A DNA stretch of 5,141 bases, from the NCBI GenBank assembly GCA_002712305.1, contig PATE01000090.1, positions 1 through 5,141 on the forward strand, given 5' to 3'. The number at the start of each line of letters is the position of its first letter. Within the stretch, counting starts at the first letter, position 1. A model generated the notes under the pieces. It saw only the letters and a list, made by a program, of their open reading frames with translations. It ran no database searches and was not told the DNA's origin. Position numbers and translations under genes: made by a program. The stretch is from Gemmatimonadota bacterium. GTDB lineage: Bacteria; Latescibacterota; UBA2968; UBA8231. Below, in pieces: positions 1-5,141 of the stretch.

Positions 1-700
1 CGAAGGCGATCGAACCGGGTGTGTATTTGTAGATGAGCGTGCGGCGCTGGTGCGACGCATTCCAAGGCAGGGTTCCGTGTGTGCAGGCTTCTGTGAAGAT
101 CACCGCGTCCCCCGCCTTCACGTGAATCTCCTGAACCAACTCTTGATGTTCCTCGTAGTAGGAGAAACTCTGCGGGATGGGATAGTTCGACTTGTGGCCA
201 CCGGGGACGATCGCCACGCCCCCATCGCCGGGCCCTTCGTCGGCCAGCATGAACTCCACCACCGTCATGCCACAATACATTCGTCCATGATTGTATCGAT
301 ACGTCTGTGTAAAGTCCGGGCGCTCGACGCCGCCCCCGTGCAGATAGTGGCCGGCGCACCCCTTCTCCATCGTGACGATCTCCGGACCCTGGTTGATCCG
401 GTAGCCGTCCCCCTGCAGTTCTTTCAGATACGGATCGATCCGTGGGTGTACCAGCAGATCACGGAAAGGCTCGCACCAGGGACGCTCCCACCCCAGCAGG
501 CCTGACATCCAGTGCTGCCGTACCGGACTTGTGAGTGTCTTCGAATCTCCTTCAAGGCGCCGCTCATGGGGTGCCAGCAGGTGAGCGTGCTCATCGATCG
601 CCTCGTTGCACCGCGCCACCTGCTCTGCCGGCAGCACATCGCGCAGAATGGCGAAGCCGAGCAGATCGAAGAAGTATTTCTCCTCGTCAGTCAGGCCCAT
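1..700 (-). CDS. PhyH-family Fe(II)/2-oxoglutarate dioxygenase-like protein, LHGG subgroup (3' end outside window)
   Basis: An open frame runs from ATG at 698-700 to the left edge without a stop, giving 233 residues. The ATG has a GGTGAGG ribosome site (708-714) seven bases upstream and lies 36 bases after the amidohydrolase stop, so it is the last visible gene of the operon. It resembles the phytanoyl-CoA dioxygenase family: a cupin-type core with GHYLHGGG at about 117-124, a GDGGVAIVPGGHKSNYP segment at about 158-173, and THGT with H208 followed 11 residues later by R219. That matches the spacing of the second iron histidine and the 2-oxoglutarate arginine in human PHYH. The acidic ligand of the usual HxD motif is absent; the sequence offers H118-x-L or H121-x-G. 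From memory, LHGG is usual in a large uncharacterised bacterial subgroup. The family oxidises C-H bonds in the cytoplasm; the substrate here is unknown and it need not be phytanoyl-CoA. Confidence 0.88.
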   Translation of the reverse strand, partial: MGLTDEEKYFFDLLGFAILRDVLPAEQVARCNEAIDEHAHLLAPHERRLEGDSKTLTSPVRQHWMSGLLGWERPWCEPFRDLLVHPRIDPYLKELQGDGYRINQGPEIVTMEKGCAGHYLHGGGVERPDFTQTYRYNHGRMYCGMTVVEFMLADEGPGDGGVAIVPGGHKSNYPIPQSFSYYEEHQELVQEIHVKAGDAVIFTEACTHGTLPWNASHQRRTLIYKYTPGSIAF

Positions 701-707
701 GATCCAA

Positions 708-714
708 CCTCACC
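708..714 (-). promoter_or_regulatory. Ribosome binding site of the PhyH-like gene
   Basis: The minus strand reads GGTGAGG seven bases before the ATG at 700. It fixes the start of a reading frame that has no stop inside the window and is easily missed. Confidence 0.6.
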
Positions 715-736
715 GCAATTGATCGCAACATGAGCA

Positions 737-1489
737 CTAGTCGAGCCCAAGCAGCCTCTTCGCATTTCCACCGATCACCTTTCGCTTGTCATCATCACTC
801 AAGTCGGCGGTGATGATCTTGCCCAACTGCGTTCGCGGATCCATGAGCGGCTGATCCGAGCCGAACAGTACCCGGTCTGCACCGGCCCCTTGCACCAACT
901 GCTCGATCACGCCAGGTTGCCGGTAGGTCGAACAGGTCTCGAGATAGAAATTGTCGTGGGTGCGCGCCATCTCGATCGACTGGATCCGACAGGGCTCGAT
1001 GTTGCCCGCATGGCCAGCCACGAAGAACGCCCCGGGAAAGTGCCCTGCCGCGACGCCCAGTCGGGCGGGTTGCGAGACGTATCCTCCATCGGTGTGGGAG
1101 ATCACCACCAGGCCGCGTTCCTGGGCGAAGGAGAACACAGGATGCCATGCCTCATGATCGAGCGGATAGGTGGTGTAGGGTGGATAAATCTTGATCGCCC
1201 GGAGACCGAGGTCGTCCATGGCCCGTTCCAACTCAGGCACCATCCTGTCTGACATCATGGGTGATACGTAGGCGAAGCCGATGAAACGATCCGCATGCCG
1301 GGCGACGAAGGCGGCTGTCGCGTCATTGCCCCGTCGGCCATCGGGATGAAAGATGTTGAACACGCATGCCCGATCGACACCGGCCGCATCCATCGCGTGC
1401 AGCATCCGAGAGGGATCATCGAGCATGGCCAACGACTCCCAGTTGCCCACGTGACCGTGAAAATCGATGACGGGTGCATCGCCGATCAT
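737..1489 (-). CDS. Amidohydrolase family 2 (TIM-barrel metal hydrolase), intact active site
   Basis: The protein has 250 residues and the usual Amidohydro_2 layout: DFHGHVG with H11 and H13 after beta-strand 1, K100 in a LRAIKIYPPY strand, H132 in VVISHTDGG, H160 in VAGHAG, D212 in LFGSDQP, and a C-terminal GNAKRLLGLD helix like the family's 'N-A-x-R-L-F/L' ending. These residues can bind one catalytic divalent metal, so it is probably an active cytosolic hydrolase or decarboxylase. Family members include sugar lactonases, 2-pyrone-4,6-dicarboxylate lactonase and aminocarboxymuconate decarboxylase. Its ATG overlaps the stop of the upstream homologue by four bases (ATGA at 1486-1489), and GGAGGGG (1495-1501) sits five bases upstream. 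The overlap implies translational coupling and roughly matched amounts of the two proteins. The substrate cannot be read from sequence; a lactonase role fits the sugar-acid neighbours but is inference. Confidence 0.9.
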   Translation of the reverse strand: MIGDAPVIDFHGHVGNWESLAMLDDPSRMLHAMDAAGVDRACVFNIFHPDGRRGNDATAAFVARHADRFIGFAYVSPMMSDRMVPELERAMDDLGLRAIKIYPPYTTYPLDHEAWHPVFSFAQERGLVVISHTDGGYVSQPARLGVAAGHFPGAFFVAGHAGNIEPCRIQSIEMARTHDNFYLETCSTYRQPGVIEQLVQGAGADRVLFGSDQPLMDPRTQLGKIITADLSDDDKRKVIGGNAKRLLGLD

Positions 1490-2286
1490 CGGGTCCCCTC
1501 CGACTCGTCTTGTTCCGCGGGCAGCCGCAGAAGCTCACGTGCCGTGCCATCGAGGATCCGCTGCAACTGCCAGGGCTCGATGGCGAGCCGGTGCAGTCCC
1601 CACAACACGGGACCCATCGCATATCGAGGCGCGTACGAACCATAGAGAAGGCGTCGCGCCCCAACGCTCGTCACCAGATCTTCGATCGCGCCGAGCGTTT
1701 CGTGCCGGCTCAGTTCGAGGCAGGCTCTGGGAAGGTGCCGGAGCAGTTGTGGGATGTAGGGCGCGTGCGTGTAGTGGCCGCCCACCAGCACAACGCTCAA
1801 CTCGCGAAACTCCGCCAGCGTGTTCGCCAGTTCCATGGGATCATTGTCAGCCAGGGAGATCCACAGGGGCAGCTGTTCCTGCTGCAGCCAGGTCAGTAGA
1901 TCGCCGTAGATCCAACTCGTGAGCGGCGTCGACGTCGACGTCGTATCATGGAGCCGCACGGCACGAACGTGACCCTCCGCATGCAATTGCTGCAGCTGGA
2001 CCAGTGATTCTGGTGCACCGGAAGCCATCCATGTTGGCAGCAGGCGACCGTCGGAGCCATCGATCCACTCGTGCAGTCCATCATTTCCATCGAGGGCGCT
2101 GATCATCTCGCCCTGCAGAGGGTAGATCAAGGCCGAGTCCACGCCGTGGCGGTCCATCTCTGCCAGCAAAGGCGCTGGTTCCCCGAAGGGTGAGGGCTGA
2201 TCGTGGCGATGCCCCACGCCGACGTTGGCATCGACGACAGGCGTGTCGCAGCGAAAACTCAGCTCACTCACGGTCACGTCGCCCAA
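1486..2286 (-). CDS. Degenerate amidohydrolase family 2 homologue (probable pseudoenzyme)
   Basis: The protein has 266 residues and a TIM-barrel pattern that aligns by eye with the next gene. PVVDANVGVG (about 16-25) matches PVIDFHGHVG, LWISLAD (141-147) matches VVISHTD, VGGHYT (169-174) matches VAGHAG, and LYGSYAP (214-220) matches LFGSDQP. In this alignment HxH has become N21-x-G23, the strand-5 histidine is L145 and the catalytic aspartate is Y218; only H171 remains. It should therefore not bind the usual metal. The start is TTG at 2284-2286, chosen because AAGGGGA (2294-2300) lies seven bases upstream; GTG codons at 2275-2277 and 2269-2271 are alternatives. The frame is intact, so it appears to be kept for a function. 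The shared ATGA with the intact homologue suggests a heteromeric partner, regulator or ligand-binding subunit. Alternatively it is an uncharacterised subfamily with different chemistry. Confidence 0.82.
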   Translation of the reverse strand: MGDVTVSELSFRCDTPVVDANVGVGHRHDQPSPFGEPAPLLAEMDRHGVDSALIYPLQGEMISALDGNDGLHEWIDGSDGRLLPTWMASGAPESLVQLQQLHAEGHVRAVRLHDTTSTSTPLTSWIYGDLLTWLQQEQLPLWISLADNDPMELANTLAEFRELSVVLVGGHYTHAPYIPQLLRHLPRACLELSRHETLGAIEDLVTSVGARRLLYGSYAPRYAMGPVLWGLHRLAIEPWQLQRILDGTARELLRLPAEQDESEGTR

Positions 2287-2345
2287 GAGCAGATCCCCTT
2301 CGCCGTGACGCGAAAAACCTACAAGCCCCGTTCGGCAACGGACGG
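2287..2345. other. Intercistronic gap with two small hairpins
   Basis: This 59-base gap in the operon holds two short inverted repeats. CCGTT/AACGG at 2328-2341 has a four-base loop, and TTCGC/GCGAA at 2299-2314 has a six-base loop. The second covers the AAGG end of the ribosome site that serves the TTG start, so it could mildly reduce initiation. The T-run on the minus strand lies ten bases beyond the first hairpin, too far for a normal intrinsic terminator. Both stems have only five pairs and may be chance. Confidence 0.25.
2294..2300 (-). promoter_or_regulatory. Ribosome binding site that decides a TTG start
   Basis: The minus strand reads AAGGGGA seven bases before TTG at 2284-2286. No ATG lies nearby in frame, so this site supports the TTG over the downstream GTG codons. 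Confidence 0.5.
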
Positions 2346-3359
2346 TCAGTTGGCATTCGCAGCCTGCAGTGCCGCGTGGATATACCCGAAGACATACGCC
2401 ATACCGACACGGCCCGGTTCCGGCCCGGACATGCCTGGGACGTGATCGGGCATGATCATATATGGGTACTCGACCTCTTTGAGCACACGCATCACCTCGA
2501 TCATGTCCACGTCCCCCTCATCGGGGAAGACCTCGACGAAGCTGCCGAGAGATCCTTTGATGTTCCGGTAGTGGATGTTGAAGAGTTTCTTGCGCTCACC
2601 GAAGTAGCGGATCGAGTCGAAGATGTCCCTGGATGGGTTCTCGAGACATTCTGAATGGCAGCCTACGCAGAAGTTCAGCCCGTTGTAGTCACTCGGATAC
2701 AGATCGATGAGTTTCTTGAACCCCTCCGTCATGCCCAGCACTCGATCCACACCGCGATAGGTAACCCCAACACCGATGCCCGGGTCGGACGGATGGCAGG
2801 CCATCTGCACCTTGTATTCCTCTGCCACGGGAATAACACGTTTGAGAAAGTGATCGATTCGCGACCACATCTCGTCTGCATCGGCGGGACCATCCTCAAA
2901 CACGGTATCTTCCGTGGCGCCTTTCTTTCGCGGCGATCCCTTTTCCAGCAATTCCTGGTAGTCGAAGGTGGACAACCGCGCACCTCCGCGTCCGGTCTTC
3001 GACTCGGTCCGCAGGTGACCGAGGATCGTAATGTTGTAGTTGAAACCGCGCAGCCCCGCTTCCCCAGCCATGCGAATCGCATCACACACGTGATCTAGCT
3101 GTCTTTCCCGTTCATCACTGGGTTTGAGGAAAATGGCCCCGGTCTCCTTGTCGGCCAGGGCACTGCCGGAGCCGATCAGGTGCATCATTTCGAGATTGAT
3201 GCCGAACTTCGCATAACGCTCCCGATAGCCGGTCAGTAGATCCGTCGTCCACTCCGCCAACGGCTCTCTGGGCGTGACGTCGATGTTGTTGACACCCAGC
3301 TGGGCCAGTTGCTCCAGATCATGGTCTTCAGTGAAGTGCCCCTGTGTTCCGATATACAT
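2346..3359 (-). CDS. Mannonate dehydratase-like (UxuA family) TIM-barrel protein
   Basis: The protein has 337 residues when started at ATG 3357-3359, where AGGAG (3365-3369) lies five bases upstream. The frame stays open 62 codons further, but that stretch is low-complexity and overlaps the control region, so it is not included. UxuA removes water from D-mannonate to give 2-keto-3-deoxygluconate in hexuronate breakdown. Family signatures appear in order: H189 in ACHPSDPG, C231 in GLNFCVGCHSE, H263 in FNIHYRNIKG, FVEVFPDEGDVDM at about 274-286, and D305-H306 in MPDHVPG. The His, Cys, His and Asp match the family's metal ligands, and the histidine of PDH is a catalytic residue in studied members. 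It is shorter than E. coli UxuA (about 394 residues) and could act on a related sugar acid, so no gene symbol is given. It is the first gene of the minus-strand operon, 59 bases before the amidohydrolase pair. Confidence 0.85.
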   Translation of the reverse strand: MYIGTQGHFTEDHDLEQLAQLGVNNIDVTPREPLAEWTTDLLTGYRERYAKFGINLEMMHLIGSGSALADKETGAIFLKPSDERERQLDHVCDAIRMAGEAGLRGFNYNITILGHLRTESKTGRGGARLSTFDYQELLEKGSPRKKGATEDTVFEDGPADADEMWSRIDHFLKRVIPVAEEYKVQMACHPSDPGIGVGVTYRGVDRVLGMTEGFKKLIDLYPSDYNGLNFCVGCHSECLENPSRDIFDSIRYFGERKKLFNIHYRNIKGSLGSFVEVFPDEGDVDMIEVMRVLKEVEYPYMIMPDHVPGMSGPEPGRVGMAYVFGYIHAALQAANAN

Positions 3360-3360
3360 A

Positions 3361-3425
3361 GTCGCTCCTGTGCTCTGCTTGTTGGCTTGTGGGGTTGTGG
3401 CGTGGGCGGTGCGGGTTTGGGGTGC
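3361..3425 (-). promoter_or_regulatory. 65-base T-free, C/A-rich 5' leader of the operon
   Basis: The plus strand has no A from 3361 to 3425, so the transcript strand has no U over the bases just before the first operon gene. It is rich in C and A and contains the ribosome site near its end. Such a leader would be largely unstructured. C-rich, G-poor RNA is also what Rho loads on. The lack of T is a direct observation; either role is inference. Confidence 0.4.
3365..3369 (-). promoter_or_regulatory. Ribosome binding site of the mannonate dehydratase-like gene
   Basis: The minus strand reads AGGAG five bases before ATG 3357-3359. It sets the start at MYIGTQGHF rather than at upstream in-frame codons that would run through the control region. 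Confidence 0.65.
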
Positions 3426-3426
3426 A

Positions 3427-3432
3427 AGTGTA
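3427..3432 (-). promoter_or_regulatory. Candidate -10 box for the minus-strand operon
   Basis: The minus strand reads TACACT, four of six matches to TATAAT, directly before the T-free leader. A start near 3420 would make that leader the 5' untranslated region. No good -35 is visible 16-18 bases upstream; the inverted repeat lies there instead, which would suit an activator or repressor. This is a weak call. Confidence 0.25.
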
Positions 3433-3437
3433 GGACG

Positions 3438-3459
3438 CCCATGGTCCCATCGCCATGGG
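3438..3459. promoter_or_regulatory. Operator-like inverted repeat CCCATGG-N8-CCATGGG
   Basis: Two perfect seven-base arms (3438-3444 and 3453-3459) are separated by eight bases in the gap between two divergent genes. Arm centres lie about 15 bases apart, close to one and a half helical turns. It overlaps the expected -35/spacer region of the candidate minus-strand promoter, so it may bind a dimeric regulator of the operon. CCATGG is itself a palindrome, which raises the odds of a chance match. Confidence 0.35.
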
Positions 3460-3553
3460 AGAGGAGATCCGACGTTGCCTGAACACCTCCGGCACACCAC
3501 AATACCGGCTGAGACCCTGGCCTCATCCCGACATTGCTGATGCAAAGGCGCCC

Positions 3554-3979
3554 ATGACCCTCCACATCGCCAACCGACGCGAACCGTTCATCGATCGCTT
3601 CCTCATCGACCGACTGAGTGGGGGTGCCATCAACCGACTGCACCATCCACGGCGTGAAGGTATCGCTCCGCGCTTCCACCAGCCGTGGGAAGGCATCCTC
3701 GCTCTTCACGTGACGATTCTCCAGGACGGCGATCTCTACCGGATGTACTATCGCGGCTGGGTGTCGACGCATCTCGGCGAGAAAACGAAGAGGGGCAGAC
3801 CATGCCCGTCACGTGTTACGCCGAGAGTCAGGACGGGATCCACTGGGACAAACCGGAACTCGGTCTGTGCGAATGGTGTGGTTCGACGGCGAACAACATC
3901 AACCTCACCGGCCCCCGTGAGGTGACGCAGCGGTTTTTCACCGATGCTCGACGACCGACCCGGTGTCCCCGCCGATGCT
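3554..3979 (+). pseudogene. Truncated, twice-frameshifted beta-propeller (GH32-like) protein gene
   Basis: ATG at 3554, with a weak AAAGG site five bases upstream, opens REPFIDRFLIDRLSGG then HQPWEGILALHVTILQDGD and LYRMYYRGW. This is the N-terminal pattern of a large planctomycete/verrucomicrobial family related to GH32-type five-bladed beta-propellers (family recalled from memory). After K77 (3784) the original frame loses similarity, and the next frame continues with TMPVTCYAESQDGIHWDKP and ELGLCEWCGSTANNINL. Near 3938 the homologous text returns to the first frame (SPMLDDRPGVPADA) and ends at about 3979. The original frame meets TGA at 3923-3925. The jumps sit at AAAA (3782-3785, one A too few) and TTTTT (3934-3938, one T too many). 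About 142 codons remain of what I recall as a protein of several hundred residues. It is very probably non-functional, although sequencing errors could explain the indels but not the loss of the 3' end. Confidence 0.75.
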
Positions 3980-3989
3980 GTGTGCGCGT

Positions 3990-4139
3990 CGCGAAGAGCA
4001 TGCGCCCCACACCGGCTTCGATCTCGTAGTCAACGGCGGTCCAGCAGTCCTGGGTGAGGCGGTCACTGATGGCGGCGTTAGGGGTCGCGCGGCTCAGGTC
4101 GAGGAGGTACACCGAGGGGTCGTCGACATCAGCTGTCAT
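3990..4139 (-). pseudogene. 5' remnant of an unrecognised minus-strand gene
   Basis: From ATG 4137-4139, with GGAG (4148-4151) eight bases upstream, about 50 codons look like real protein: VYLLDLSRATPNAAISDRLT at 10-29, then QDCWTAVDYEIEAGVGRMLFA to residue 50. Beyond that point the frame runs on to a stop at 3828-3830, but its composition becomes Arg/His-rich and it lies antisense to the facing beta-propeller remnant. The real coding part therefore seems to end at the junction around 3980-3990. I do not recognise the family. The small frame just upstream (4129-4248) may be its original N-terminus, split off by another frameshift. It follows the enolase-type gene in the same direction and was probably co-transcribed with it. 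Confidence 0.5.
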
Positions 4140-4248
4140 CCGCCAAGCTCCAGCGTGTATGCTTCAGGTGGTAGGCGAGTTCGCCAGTGTAGTCACAGTC
4201 CAGAATCGGCGAGACAAGCAGTTGCTCTTCCCCGGTCTCTCTCGTCAT
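4129..4248 (-). CDS. 39-residue small ORF overlapping both neighbours
   Basis: ATG at 4246-4248 overlaps the TGA of the enolase-type gene as ATGA, and the frame ends in TGA at 4129-4131, 11 bases inside the next gene's start at 4139. The peptide has credible composition: acidic start MTRETGEEQ, then LLVSPILDCDYTGELAYH, then LKHTRWSLADDS. No strong ribosome site precedes it, so coupling to the upstream stop would be its route to translation. There are two readings. It may be a small standalone protein, or it may be the true N-terminus of the 4139 remnant, joined by one indel near 4130-4137 so that LADD runs into DVDDPSVYLL. The second fits the decay seen around it. It has no recognised family and no membrane segment or signal peptide. 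Confidence 0.45.
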   Translation of the reverse strand: MTRETGEEQLLVSPILDCDYTGELAYHLKHTRWSLADDS

Positions 4249-5141
4249 GCGTCCACGGGCCAGCGCACGACGTGCACCGCATCCCGTTCATGCGCCTCCC
4301 AGTCAGGTTCGTTGGGGCGCACCGGTGTCCAGGCGATCTGCAGCTGCCCGTCCTCGACATACGGCGTTCCGCGACAGTCCAGTTCCTCGTCAGCGGGCCT
4401 GCCCCGGCCGTCGCGCACGATCTGCACGACGCCGCCTACCGTCTCGTACAGCGGGTCGTTGGCCACGGCCAGGACCACCTGCGGGTCGCCACCGTGCACC
4501 TGGGCGCCGAAACTCTCGGCCAGCTGCGCCTGCTTCACCTGCCCGGTGATGCCGATGCCGCGCTGTCGCACGATGTCGGCTGCCTGCAGCGCCAGGTACG
4601 GCGCCGTGTTGAAGGGCTGACCGCCGATGGCGCCGATCCACTCCAGCGTCAACACCGGCAGGTCGAGGCTGGCGCACAACTTCTGCAGACCGAGGATGTC
4701 GTAGTCCTGCAGCGGCTCCTCGATCCATGTGTAATTCAGCGACTCGAGCACGCGCCCGATCTGCACCGCTTCGGGATAGGTGTACGACTCGACGGGATCG
4801 TGCAGCAGCTGAAAGTCATCACCCAAGGCGGAACGTAGCTCGATGGCCATTTCGGTGTTGCCTTTGACGCCCCGGTACGAGTGGTCCTTGCAGCCCACGT
4901 AGCCTTCGTCTTTGGCCCGCAGCCCATCGGCGACCAACTCGTCGATCGTGTTGCCGCCGATGTTGCGGTACGCCGGCACACGTTCGCGCGCCGCGCCGAG
5001 CAGCTTGTAGATCGGCAGGCAGGCGTGCCGGCTGGCCAGGTCCCACAGCATGCGGTCCACCTGATCGAGTACCTGACGGCCGGTGTAGAAGAAGCGCTGC
5101 GCGTACCACAGCCGTTGCCACACGTATTCGCGATCGAACAC
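4245..5141 (-). CDS. Enolase-superfamily enzyme, mandelate racemase subgroup (5' end outside window)
   Basis: The frame is open to the right edge; 298 residues are visible and about 90-100 residues of N-terminal capping domain are missing. A GTG coincides with the last bases but is probably internal. The ligands follow mandelate racemase spacing: D115 (QLLHDP), E141 (WIEEPL, 26 later) and E167 (LTLEW, 26 later). The catalytic dyad is H216 (QVHGGD) with D189 twenty-seven residues earlier, and E233 sits near the usual electrophilic Glu. Strand 2 has K85-D-H87 where mandelate racemase has KxK. Such enzymes abstract the proton next to a carboxylate and then racemise or dehydrate; most bacterial ones are acid-sugar dehydratases. 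With a UxuA-like gene nearby, a sugar-acid dehydratase is the likeliest role, but the substrate is undetermined. The downstream genes at 4248 and 4139 overlap or follow closely, as in an operon. Confidence 0.87.
   Translation of the reverse strand: MFDREYVWQRLWYAQRFFYTGRQVLDQVDRMLWDLASRHACLPIYKLLGAARERVPAYRNIGGNTIDELVADGLRAKDEGYVGCKDHSYRGVKGNTEMAIELRSALGDDFQLLHDPVESYTYPEAVQIGRVLESLNYTWIEEPLQDYDILGLQKLCASLDLPVLTLEWIGAIGGQPFNTAPYLALQAADIVRQRGIGITGQVKQAQLAESFGAQVHGGDPQVVLAVANDPLYETVGGVVQIVRDGRGRPADEELDCRGTPYVEDGQLQIAWTPVRPNEPDWEAHERDAVHVVRWPVDA

Noticed and set aside
50-505. Plus-strand open frame of 151 codons
   Set aside because: It is antisense to the PhyH-like gene, which has recognisable motifs over the same bases.
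1928-1943. Short tandem repeat of GTCGAC
   Set aside because: It is only about two and a half units inside the degenerate amidohydrolase gene and simply encodes a Ser/Thr stretch; no sign of a functional repeat.
2328-2341. Intrinsic terminator after the mannonate dehydratase-like gene
   Set aside because: The stem has only five pairs and the T-run on the minus strand begins about ten bases later, so it does not form a standard terminator; genes on both sides are closely spaced.
3360-3545. N-terminal extension of the mannonate dehydratase-like frame to 3545
   Set aside because: The added 62 residues are low-complexity and lie over the inverted repeat and T-free leader; AGGAG five bases before ATG 3359 marks a better start.
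3779-3792. Programmed -1 ribosomal frameshift at GAGAAAACGAAG
   Set aside because: The in-frame codons do not form an X-XXY-YYZ slippery site, no clear stimulatory hairpin was seen, and a second opposite shift and a lost 3' end make decay the simpler explanation.
3963-4838. Long plus-strand open frame of 291 codons
   Set aside because: It runs antisense to the enolase-type gene, whose ligand spacing is clear, and crosses the remnant junction; its Arg/His/Val-rich text shows no domain.

Overview
The window is a moderately GC-rich, gene-dense bacterial segment. Its families are an LHGG-type phytanoyl-CoA dioxygenase-like protein, paired family-2 amidohydrolases, a short mannonate dehydratase-like TIM barrel, a mandelate-racemase-type enolase and a remnant of a glycosidase-like beta-propeller protein. 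From memory this mix is typical of environmental Planctomycetes, Verrucomicrobia, Poribacteria or Latescibacteria-type genomes. No rRNA or other marker gene is present, so that placement is inference. No tRNA, rRNA, CRISPR array or insertion sequence was seen.

Layout. Bases 3359 down to 1 hold four co-directional minus-strand genes that look like one operon: a UxuA-like mannonate dehydratase (2346-3359), a family-2 amidohydrolase homologue that has lost most of its metal ligands (1486-2286), an intact family-2 amidohydrolase (737-1489, sharing ATGA with the gene before it) and a PhyH-family oxygenase that runs off the left edge (1-700). Bases 3360-3553 are a divergent control region. It holds a CCCATGG/CCATGGG inverted repeat, a weak -10-like box and a 65-base leader with no T on the coding strand.

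Bases 3554-4248 are a decayed zone. A plus-strand beta-propeller-type gene starts at 3554 but carries two single-base frameshifts in homopolymer runs and stops being recognisable near 3979. Facing it, a minus-strand coding stretch starts at 4139, or at 4248 if the small frame in front belongs to it, and stops being recognisable near 3990. The simplest reading is one deletion that removed the 3' ends of two convergent genes and fused what was left. Bases 4245-5141 are the C-terminal three quarters of an enolase-superfamily (mandelate racemase subgroup) enzyme whose 5' end lies outside the window.

How they may work together (inference). An enolase-type acid-sugar dehydratase or racemase, a mannonate dehydratase-like enzyme and amidohydrolases of the family that includes sugar lactonases suggest catabolism of an unusual sugar acid. 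The PhyH oxygenase may oxidise the substrate or remove a substituent. The most unusual item is the tandem pair in which one amidohydrolase keeps all metal ligands and its neighbour has lost nearly all of them, which suggests an enzyme/pseudoenzyme complex.
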